Part shown: positions 27,428 to 34,054 of the stretch, piece by piece
How positions within the stretch are numbered: position 1 is the stretch's first letter
Layout of the letters: every line of letters starts with the position of its first letter
Assembly: GCA_017384225.1 (NCBI GenBank)
Contig: JAFNUD010000007.1
Coordinates: forward strand, 1-34,054
Direction of reading: 5' to 3'
Origin: Paludibacteraceae bacterium
GTDB taxonomy: Bacteria; Bacteroidota; Bacteroidia; Bacteroidales; Paludibacteraceae
DNA length: 34,054 nt
Made by a program: the position numbers and the translations under genes
Notes under the pieces: model-generated
The model's input: only the letters and a program-made list of their open reading frames with translations
Told to the model about the DNA's origin: nothing
Database searches by the model: none

Positions 27428-29280
27428 ATCCCCGGATATCCCTTAGATTGTGTCATATTACCATTGCGCTCCAATTCCAATTGTGGAATAGGTTGCACGT
27501 AGCTTGGTTCACCTTTCCAAGTGATAGGTCCGTGTGATGTTTTCTCGTAGTAGGTGGCCTCTGAATCGCCGATTCTGAAACGACGAATATCCATCCACCA
27601 TTGTCCCTCGGCAAAGAGTTCTGCCCAGCGTTCGTACTTGAGTGGATCGTTGGCAAGAGGGTCGTTGGCATGGAAGGCGCGAGTACGGTCGCTAAGGGAC
27701 TTATAGTCGTACTCAGAAACGCTATTGGGATTCACTCCATATGCGCGGCGGTGTACCTTGTTGATATACTCCAATGCGGTTGCAGGGTCGGTATCGGCTA
27801 GCAGTTCTGCGTATAGTAGGTATATATCTGCCAGACGCACGATATAGAAGTTGCAGTTGCTCGACTCGTTGAGTCCGTAAGGTGGAGCTCCCATCTCTAT
27901 ACCGCGGGTATTGGTGTATTTGCGGTGTTGCCAACAGAATTGGTCATCACATTCCGCCGAACGGTCATAGACAGTCACACGCCCTTTGCTGTCAATATAT
28001 TCGTCCACATATGGTTGCCCTGCACAGAGCATGAGGCGTGGATCGACTTTCGACTTATCGTGCTTGAGCGCTAATGCCTCGGCACGATAGTTAGGGGTAG
28101 CAATCATATATGGATAGTTGTCCAATGAGCGGGTACCGCTATAGTTGAATTTAGGGTTGAAGGTGAGGCGTGGAATGGTATCGCCATAGAAATTGGCAAA
28201 ACCAAAACGCGCGATATTCTTATCATGTACATAGTTGTTGCCCCATTGTGACGACTTCTTGCAGATGATAACATCATCTTCCTGCGTTAGTGGATCTACT
28301 TTATCTTCTTTTCCTTTACGGAAGCGAATATCTAGATCCACATACCATGGTGCATATACCATTGGCATACCAGACCCTGTTGTGTATCCCTCCCAAGGGC
28401 CATCTTGGTTAGGGTTGGAGGTCATGGTCAGCTCGTAGAGCGACTCTTGGTTGTGTTCGTTGGCTTCGTTGCCATAGAACATATCCGCATAGATGTCGTA
28501 TGAAACTAATTGCTTGCCGCTGTTGAGGATAATATCCTCCATTAGCGTTTTAGCCAGTGGCTTATTCTCAGGGAAGAGATAGAGCGATTGCATGTACACC
28601 TTCGCTAGCAAACCTTTGGCTGCCCACTCAGTTGCGCGGAAGGTATCATCGTTATATCCCTCTAGCAGTTCTACTGCGAGTTTGAGGTCGTTGATGACAA
28701 ATTGCCATGTATCCTTGACGCTTGCGCGCTCCAACTTAAGTGCCTCTACATCTGATATAATACGGTCAATGAGTGGGAAACCCAACGCATCAGCATCCAA
28801 TTCGAAAAATATTTGGGCATGCCAGTACGCCAAAGCACGGTTGAAATGGCATTGTCCGAGGGCATAATCCAATTCGTCCTGCTCGTTTTCTTTGCCATAG
28901 TTTTGGCGATAATATGCAATACCATCAATACCAGTAGATGCTAATTTCATCCACTTGCATAGGTCGGTGTATGTAGTGGTGATATACCGTGAGTCAATGC
29001 TCGTATAGTTGTCCTGAGAGGTCGCGCGCTCATCGTAAGACCCATAGAGATCGGAGGTGTGATCGTAGAGCCATACACCCATAGGGAACCAATAGAACGC
29101 ATACATACCGATACTATGGCTTTGCGCATATGCAGAGGTCACTAGTTGATCCACTTGCGCCATCGTTGCAGGAAAATTATCGGTGGATAGCGTCTGAGGA
29201 TTGGATATGTTAAAAAAGTCGGAGCAACTGGTTAGAGCTACGAGTGCTGCGAATAATAGACTAACAAGATTCTTTTTCAT
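27424..29280 (-). CDS. SusD/RagB-family glycan-binding lipoprotein
   Basis: 618 residues. Caps the SusC transporter on the cell surface and captures oligosaccharide. Lipoprotein signal MKKNLVSLLFAALVALTSC, with the acylated Cys followed by SDF. Typical SusD features: early helix with TMAQVDQLVTSAYAQ, TPR-like segments, VRLADIYLLYAELLADTDP followed by ALEYINKVHRRAYG, and ERWAELFAEGQWWMDIRRF near the C-terminus. The gene follows susC by 24 bases. The bound glycan cannot be inferred from SusD alone. Confidence 0.95.
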   Translation of the reverse strand: MKKNLVSLLFAALVALTSCSDFFNISNPQTLSTDNFPATMAQVDQLVTSAYAQSHSIGMYAFYWFPMGVWLYDHTSDLYGSYDERATSQDNYTSIDSRYITTTYTDLCKWMKLASTGIDGIAYYRQNYGKENEQDELDYALGQCHFNRALAYWHAQIFFELDADALGFPLIDRIISDVEALKLERASVKDTWQFVINDLKLAVELLEGYNDDTFRATEWAAKGLLAKVYMQSLYLFPENKPLAKTLMEDIILNSGKQLVSYDIYADMFYGNEANEHNQESLYELTMTSNPNQDGPWEGYTTGSGMPMVYAPWYVDLDIRFRKGKEDKVDPLTQEDDVIICKKSSQWGNNYVHDKNIARFGFANFYGDTIPRLTFNPKFNYSGTRSLDNYPYMIATPNYRAEALALKHDKSKVDPRLMLCAGQPYVDEYIDSKGRVTVYDRSAECDDQFCWQHRKYTNTRGIEMGAPPYGLNESSNCNFYIVRLADIYLLYAELLADTDPATALEYINKVHRRAYGVNPNSVSEYDYKSLSDRTRAFHANDPLANDPLKYERWAELFAEGQWWMDIRRFRIGDSEATYYEKTSHGPITWKGEPSYVQPIPQLELERNGNMTQSKGYPGI

Positions 29281-29304
29281 GATAGTATGGATATTAGAAG
29301 TTTG

Positions 29305-32300
29305 TTAGAAAGATATATCAAGTCCAAATGAGAACAATCGGGAAGGCAGATAACGATTTTGATGATCTATATTGTACATCAAACTATTGCCACCAATCTC
29401 TGGATCTACGCCCGAGTACTGGGTGATAGTAAATAGGTTCTGTGCCGAGAAATAGATACGTAATCGCTCCATCTTGACTTTTCGGCTGTACTTTTGTGGC
29501 AAGGTATAGCCGACAGATAGGTTCTTGAGTTTGAGATAGTCGCCCCTCTCTACCATATACCCCGATACGGTAGAATAGTTGCGGTTGGCGGCACCATCAC
29601 CTATCACATTGTCATCTGCGTTAAGGTATCCTACGCGTGGATTATCTGTAACCGTAGTATTATCTTTTCCAAAGCAAGATGTGGTGAAAATAGCAGCAGT
29701 CGTATTGTCGCTCATGAACATATGCGTATATGGCTTTACTAGATTCATGATGTCGAAACCAAAAGCACCTGAGAATACCATTGATACATCAAATCCCTTG
29801 TATGCTACCGAGGCATTGAAACCTAATGTCATCAAAGGCCAAGGATTGCCGATATATTTGCGACTGGCAGCATTGACCATGCCTTGACCATTATCGTCAT
29901 AGATAAGGTCGCCCACGCCTGTGTTGGCTCTTTGATAATAGATTCCAATTTCCTTACCATCGGCATTAAGTGGCTGACCATTCTCTGCATAGCCGAAGGG
30001 GTGGTTAGGATTATTCTTGCGCCATTGATCGAGTGCATATTGATTGTATTCATCCACTTGTGCTTGGTCTTGGAAGATGCCTAGCACCTCATAGCCATAG
30101 AACATTGACATAGGATGATTATCCTCCGTGCGAGCTAGTAATGGCCATGCTGCATCCAGACCCTTGTCAATGATGCTAGCACCTGGTTTATCGCCTACTT
30201 GCTTTACCATATTTTGGTTGAAGGACATATTTACGCCCACGCTATATTGTACTTCTTTGCGCTTGTCTTGCCATTGTAATGTGATTTCGTGACCTTGGTT
30301 TTGTACTAGACCCGCATTAAAGTAAACAGGAACCGTGTTAGCAGGATCATCGGAACTGAAGTAGTAACTCATACCGCTACTTAGACACAATGAACCTCGG
30401 TAGAGCATGTCACGAGTTTGACGGTTGTAGTAGTCATAGGTAAAGGTAAGTCGATTCTTGAAGAAACCCAAGTCCAGACCAATATCGGTTTGGTTGACTT
30501 CTTCCCACTTGAGATCTTCGTTGCCTAAGATGGCTATCCATGCGCCAGTTTGACCGATAGCGGCATTATCGAAGGCATGGCTCACTCCACTGAGCGAATA
30601 GATCGATGAGTACATATATTGTGGGATATTGTCATTACCTAATATACCCCACGAGGCACGAATCTTGGCATTAGATAGCCAATCTGATGCATTGTCTTTG
30701 ATCCAATTCTCTTCGCTTAAACGCCAACCTACATTCACCGATGGGAAAAATCCCCAACGATGTTTTTTGACAAATCGGTCGGAAGCATCTGCGCGGAAGT
30801 TAGCTGTAAGCAGGTATTTACCTTGATAATCATAGTTGATACGTGCGAAGGCAGATCCGCGTCGCTCTTGAGGAATGCCATCAGAAGCATCCTTGGTGGC
30901 TCCTGCTGAAGCGAGAGCAATAGATTGAGCGATAGGAATAGAGAAACCGTAACTATTTACAGACAGGTCATAGCCATCAAATTTCCACCACTCAGTACCC
31001 ACCATGGCTTTGAAACTATGATCGCCCCATTGCGCATCGTAGGTTAATACAGAGTTAAACATTAGGCGTAAGTTGGTGCCAGCATACGAGTCTAGCTGAC
31101 CACCATTAATACCCACTTGCACTGGACCGAAGTCTTTGTATTCGGTGAAGAATCGCTTGGAATATGCGCCCAAGGTTACCGAACCCGCAGTATGCCAGGT
31201 CAGGCCAGGGATAAACTCTACGTTCAAATACGCCTGTGCGTTGAGATGATAATTATTGTCTTGGATGTCGTGGTATGCCGCTTCGAGACCTGCGAAGTTA
31301 GGACCAGAGCCCACTGACATGGGTGTTTGGGCATAATCGCCATTTTCATCTAATACTTCAGCTACAGGTACGGTTCGGAATGGTACGGTATGGTTGTAAA
31401 TAGACGAGTTGGTGGAAGGGTTCGAAGAGGTCATTGCTCCATAAATAGACTCGCCAATCGTGACATGTTTACCAATTTTATGATCGAGGTTCGTGCGGAA
31501 CGAATAGCGTTTGGCGCGGGTATCCATATACGTTCCTTTCTCGTCCAAATAACCTATGGAGAGGAACATCTTTGTGTTCTCGCCACCACCGCTAACCGAC
31601 ACGTTGTATTCTTGCTCAATACCAGTTCCGAACATCACGTCCATCCAATTTGTATTGGGTAGTTCGTCAATAGAGGAAACACCAAGTTTCTCCAATTGGC
31701 TACTCGTTCCCCATACATCGTGTGCACGTACCCAATCTTCAGTACCTAATAGTTCGATGTTGGATATGACATTACGCCATCCAACGCGTGCATTCAAATC
31801 TACTTGGGTACGCTCGCTTTTACCTTTTTTAGTGGTGATTAGAATCACACCTCCTGCGGCTTTCGAACCATAGATAGCTGCAGACCCCGCATCTTTTAGT
31901 ATCTCAATGCCCTCTACGTCACGCATGTTGAAGTTGAACCCCGTAGATTGAGCCACGCCATCTACTACGTATAGTGGTGCCATACCGTTGAGCGAACCAG
32001 CACCACGAATGAGAATATCGGCTGACTCGCCAGGAGAACCGCTACCCTTTGTGACTGTTACGCCTGCTGCCATACCCTGCAACGATTCTGCTAACGATTT
32101 TGATGAGAAATCGGCAATGTCCTTGCTAGATACAGAGGAGATAGAACCTGTGACATCGCTACGGCGTTGAGTGCCATAACCGATAACGACTATATCATCT
32201 AAAAGTTCGGAGTCCTCGCTCAATACGATAGAATAGATAGATTTGCCAGATTTGACTATGATAGTTTCCGTGCGATAACCCACGTAGGATATCTGGATAT

Positions 32301-32505
32301 TCTTACCATCTTCCACATCAAGGAAGAATTGACCATCTATATCGGTCACAGTACCATTGGAGGTGGACAGTTCTACGATGGTGGCTCCGATAATAGGATT
32401 ACCCGCAGCGTCGGATACTGTACCTTCGATGGGTTTAGCATAGACCTGCCAACCCAAAATGAGCAGCAACAGGGTGCAGAGTGCTCTGTGCAGTGTGTGA
32501 TTCAT
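29305..32505 (-). CDS. SusC/RagA-family TonB-dependent outer-membrane transporter
   Basis: 1066 residues from the ATG at 32505, whose product begins with a signal peptide (MNHTLHRALCTLLLLILG, ending VYAKP). An in-frame ATG at 32586 lies inside the upstream hairpin and is rejected. A carboxypeptidase-regulatory-like domain (about 25-105, GTVSDAAGNPIIGATIV) is followed by the TonB box region and the plug (about 115-230, with IRGAGSLNGMAPLYVVDGV and ILKDAGSAAIYGSKAAGGVILITTKKG), then the beta barrel ending FGLDISF. No N-terminal STN domain, so no direct anti-sigma signalling. Partner of the SusD-like gene downstream. Confidence 0.96.
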   Translation of the reverse strand: MNHTLHRALCTLLLLILGWQVYAKPIEGTVSDAAGNPIIGATIVELSTSNGTVTDIDGQFFLDVEDGKNIQISYVGYRTETIIVKSGKSIYSIVLSEDSELLDDIVVIGYGTQRRSDVTGSISSVSSKDIADFSSKSLAESLQGMAAGVTVTKGSGSPGESADILIRGAGSLNGMAPLYVVDGVAQSTGFNFNMRDVEGIEILKDAGSAAIYGSKAAGGVILITTKKGKSERTQVDLNARVGWRNVISNIELLGTEDWVRAHDVWGTSSQLEKLGVSSIDELPNTNWMDVMFGTGIEQEYNVSVSGGGENTKMFLSIGYLDEKGTYMDTRAKRYSFRTNLDHKIGKHVTIGESIYGAMTSSNPSTNSSIYNHTVPFRTVPVAEVLDENGDYAQTPMSVGSGPNFAGLEAAYHDIQDNNYHLNAQAYLNVEFIPGLTWHTAGSVTLGAYSKRFFTEYKDFGPVQVGINGGQLDSYAGTNLRLMFNSVLTYDAQWGDHSFKAMVGTEWWKFDGYDLSVNSYGFSIPIAQSIALASAGATKDASDGIPQERRGSAFARINYDYQGKYLLTANFRADASDRFVKKHRWGFFPSVNVGWRLSEENWIKDNASDWLSNAKIRASWGILGNDNIPQYMYSSIYSLSGVSHAFDNAAIGQTGAWIAILGNEDLKWEEVNQTDIGLDLGFFKNRLTFTYDYYNRQTRDMLYRGSLCLSSGMSYYFSSDDPANTVPVYFNAGLVQNQGHEITLQWQDKRKEVQYSVGVNMSFNQNMVKQVGDKPGASIIDKGLDAAWPLLARTEDNHPMSMFYGYEVLGIFQDQAQVDEYNQYALDQWRKNNPNHPFGYAENGQPLNADGKEIGIYYQRANTGVGDLIYDDNGQGMVNAASRKYIGNPWPLMTLGFNASVAYKGFDVSMVFSGAFGFDIMNLVKPYTHMFMSDNTTAAIFTTSCFGKDNTTVTDNPRVGYLNADDNVIGDGAANRNYSTVSGYMVERGDYLKLKNLSVGYTLPQKYSRKVKMERLRIYFSAQNLFTITQYSGVDPEIGGNSLMYNIDHQNRYLPSRLFSFGLDISF

Positions 32506-32550
32506 GTTATAGAATGATAAATAGTGATACAATACGCGCGGATATACCGC

Positions 32551-32596
32551 ACATAATAAAAATAAGAATAATCGGGGCGGTGACACTGCCCCGATT
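32551..32596 (-). terminator. Hairpin between the secreted-protein gene and susC
   Basis: Arms AATCGGGGC and GCCCCGATT (32596-32588 and 32578-32570 on the minus strand) with a 9-base loop, followed by ATTCTTATTTTTATT. I find no -7 element between it and the susC start. It therefore looks like a partial terminator with readthrough, or a processing/stability hairpin. Confidence 0.75.
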
Positions 32597-32615
32597 GATG
32601 GAATAAGTGTTTAGA

Positions 32616-33383
32616 TTACTTTACTTGTGCGCCCAATGCGTTGTATTTCACACCATTGTGCATGATGTACATTTGGCCGTTCTCAAAGAACTTCGCACTT
32701 TGTTGCTTCGTCTCTACGTTCTCTACAGCAGTTTCTGAAGCAGCTACGCAAGGAGCTGCAAAGCCCATCTCGCCACTACCATAGATACCCTCTTCGTAAT
32801 CATCTGCATAGAATTCTGGAGAGGTCTTAGCGCCTGTATAAGGAGCGAATGCGAACAAGCAGTCAGAGCCAGGAGCTTGGGTTACATCAATATTTTGATT
32901 TTCCCACATCCACCATCCTGCACCTGGGTTATCCTCGGTATATTCGAAACCAAAGATTTGACCATAGATGTAAAGTACAGAGTCTGCCTTCAAAATCTCA
33001 GCAGCCAATACATCTTTATTAACGAAGATCTGTGAATAGTTTACGGTCATACCCCAGATATTGCCTTTGATTTGTTTCATACGGTTGGTCTCACCACTAA
33101 CATCACCTTTGCTAGTCCATTTGTTGATAGCAAGACCACGGCTTGCACCTTCAGCAGCTGGAGTACCTTTGAGGAAGTCCTCTAACCATGTACCAGTCAC
33201 GTCCACAGCGAAAGTGAAGGTCTCATCTGCCTCCATGTCGTTAGCAGCAGCGAATTGATCAGCTGCGCAGTCATACTTCACGATGTAGCGACCATCGGCA
33301 CCCACTGGGTTGTTCAAAGTGTGTTGCGCCATTGCGCCCATGCTCATAAGAGCGGCAGCAAGAATAAGAGTAAATTTTTTCAT
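32616..33383 (-). CDS. Secreted protein with C-terminal sorting-like tail, locus first gene
   Basis: 255 residues. Cleavable signal peptide MKKFTLILAAALMSMGAMAQ without a lipobox. The middle (about 25-220) is acidic and rich in Trp, Gly and Tyr (NIWGMTVNYSQIF, GAGWWMWENQNIDV), likely beta, and matches no family I know. The last ~27 residues (KFFENGQMYIMHNG then VKYNALGAQVK) resemble the C-terminal sorting domain of type IX secretion cargo in Bacteroidales. It has the only clear promoter upstream of susC, so it is probably the first gene of the locus and may be a surface or extracellular glycan-binding protein. Function is inference. Confidence 0.75.
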   Translation of the reverse strand: MKKFTLILAAALMSMGAMAQHTLNNPVGADGRYIVKYDCAADQFAAANDMEADETFTFAVDVTGTWLEDFLKGTPAAEGASRGLAINKWTSKGDVSGETNRMKQIKGNIWGMTVNYSQIFVNKDVLAAEILKADSVLYIYGQIFGFEYTEDNPGAGWWMWENQNIDVTQAPGSDCLFAFAPYTGAKTSPEFYADDYEEGIYGSGEMGFAAPCVAASETAVENVETKQQSAKFFENGQMYIMHNGVKYNALGAQVK

Positions 33384-33449
33384 TGTGTTGATAATTTAAA
33401 AGGTTAATAATTGTGTTTTAGACAAGCTAAATTTTGTCTTTTGACGATG

Positions 33450-33480
33450 CAAAGTTATAAGTATTTTGTCGGTTTGTCAA
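33450..33480 (-). promoter_or_regulatory. Promoter of the carbohydrate locus (minus arm)
   Basis: Minus-strand TTG at 33480-33478, a 20-base spacer, and -7 TAACTTTG at 33457-33450 followed by CAT. The leader is about 60 bases. This appears to drive the secreted-protein gene and, by readthrough, susC, susD and GH97. Confidence 0.75.
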
Positions 33481-33526
33481 ATAATATAATAAAAATATGG
33501 ATAAAAATACGATTATATATAGACTC

Positions 33527-33545
33527 TATTATTCTATGAATAATA
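33527..33545. promoter_or_regulatory. 19-base dyad between divergent arms, possible operator
   Basis: TATTATTC-TAT-GAATAATA is a perfect 8-base inverted repeat with a 3-base centre. It lies about 45 bases upstream of the minus-arm -33 element and 115 bases upstream of the plus-arm -7. The whole gap (33384-33700) is very AT-rich and holds no gene I can see, so chance dyads are a concern. Confidence 0.3.
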
Positions 33546-33659
33546 ATCTATTTTAAGGTAAGAAAAAAATATAGACATATTATAAAGAAAGAATAGGTAT
33601 ATTTTATCTAAATAGCTTGCGCTTTTACCCTCCGATTTTTCTATTTGAAAAAAAATGCT

Positions 33660-33667
33660 TACCTTTG
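33660..33667 (+). promoter_or_regulatory. -7 element of the rightmost gene
   Basis: TACCTTTG at 33660-33667 followed by CCC, with the start codon 33 bases on. No TTG lies 20 bases upstream, in contrast to the other promoters here. This fits a promoter needing an activator or another sigma factor. Confidence 0.55.
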
Positions 33668-33700
33668 CCCTCGCAATCAAAAATCTATCATTTTACCAGT

Positions 33701-34054
33701 ATGAAAACCCCACGAATTATGCTATTTGGCTTGCTATCTTTGGTAGCTAGCTGTAATTTGGCTCAATCTCAAGGAGACACAGATGTTTATGTATTTGCTA
33801 CGGACAGTTTGCAACGCGGATACTATAACCGCCCTTACGAGCGCTATGAGGCAGAACCCGCTTACTGCTCCACCACTGGCTCTTTTCTTGAGGCCACAGA
33901 TGACCAGCGTGAGCTGCAATCGGAGGCTACTCATCAGCAGGCCGTGCAGTTGGTTAAGCCCAATGACTACGTAGCTTGGTGCGTGAACAACCCTGGCGAT
34001 GGTGTCACCATACGCTTCTCTCTGCCTGATAGCCATGATGGATTGGGCACCAAA
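33701..34054 (+). CDS. Lipoprotein with carbohydrate-binding-like N-terminus, cut by window edge
   Basis: 118 codons are visible and the frame is open at the edge. The signal peptide ends LVASC (Cys18), a good lipobox. The next part has YNRPYERYEAEPAYC, then QSEATHQQAVQLVKPNDYVAW and VTIRFSLPDSHDGLGTK. This run (YEAE, repeat of bulky strands, RFSLPDS) resembles the CBM6/35-like domain at the N-terminus of some secreted glycanases. A catalytic module may follow outside the window. It diverges from the SusCD unit and probably belongs to the same locus. Confidence 0.65.
   Translation, partial: MKTPRIMLFGLLSLVASCNLAQSQGDTDVYVFATDSLQRGYYNRPYERYEAEPAYCSTTGSFLEATDDQRELQSEATHQQAVQLVKPNDYVAWCVNNPGDGVTIRFSLPDSHDGLGTK

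Overview
The window comes from a member of the Bacteroidota, most likely the order Bacteroidales. The evidence is a SusC/SusD polysaccharide-utilisation locus, promoters of the Bacteroides type (TTG, 20 bases, TAnnTTTG) before almost every transcription unit, AT-rich leaders with few strong Shine-Dalgarno sites, and lineage-typical genes (DUF5063-like protein, Bacteroidetes-type ParC, cysteine-free L31, TGT lacking the zinc cysteines). I cannot place it to genus. The left three quarters is dense housekeeping sequence; the right quarter is an accessory carbohydrate locus that runs off the edge.

Layout. 1-2631 (-) is the first ~877 codons of ileS, cut by the window edge. A 0.5 kb gap with divergent promoters leads to a secreted SGNH hydrolase (+), then a hairpin-rich element at 3841-3957. 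4120-5511 (+) is the ribosomal operon rpsF-rpsR-rplI-rpmE2, ending at a clear terminator and followed by a PnuC-like membrane protein. 12825-6365 (-) is a long unit: gyrB, a LOG-family protein, a protein with a GH16-like C-terminus, kdsA, kdsD and aroF. This puts DNA supercoiling, KDO (lipopolysaccharide core sugar) synthesis and the first step of aromatic amino-acid synthesis in one line. 15531-13063 (-) is DUF5063-like / DEDDy exonuclease / rlmI. 15826-17950 (+) is upp / VanZ-like / dprA, followed by a separate unit of a 54-residue membrane protein / folB / parC. 24889-21222 (-) is panD / tgt / lptF-type permease / galM. A tRNA-Ser(UGA) with its own promoter and terminator lies at 25002-25086.

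The right end (25411-34054) is the carbohydrate locus. On the minus strand, in order of transcription, are a small secreted protein with a C-terminal tail resembling a sorting domain, a strong hairpin, SusC, SusD and an inverting-type GH97 glucosidase lipoprotein. Diverging from it is the start of a lipoprotein with a carbohydrate-binding-like N-terminus. GH97 chemistry points to an alpha-glucan substrate, but no regulator or endo-acting enzyme lies in the window.

The most unusual structure is a family of degenerate 7-base-period repeats in the short spacers between genes, often touching a start codon, and also inside the coding sequence of ileS and at the end of the exonuclease gene. Other points of interest are the nested palindrome at 3841-3957, a perfect 14-base palindrome in the gyrB leader, a 19-base dyad between the divergent arms of the carbohydrate locus, and a hairpin that could set the ratio of the secreted protein to SusCD.
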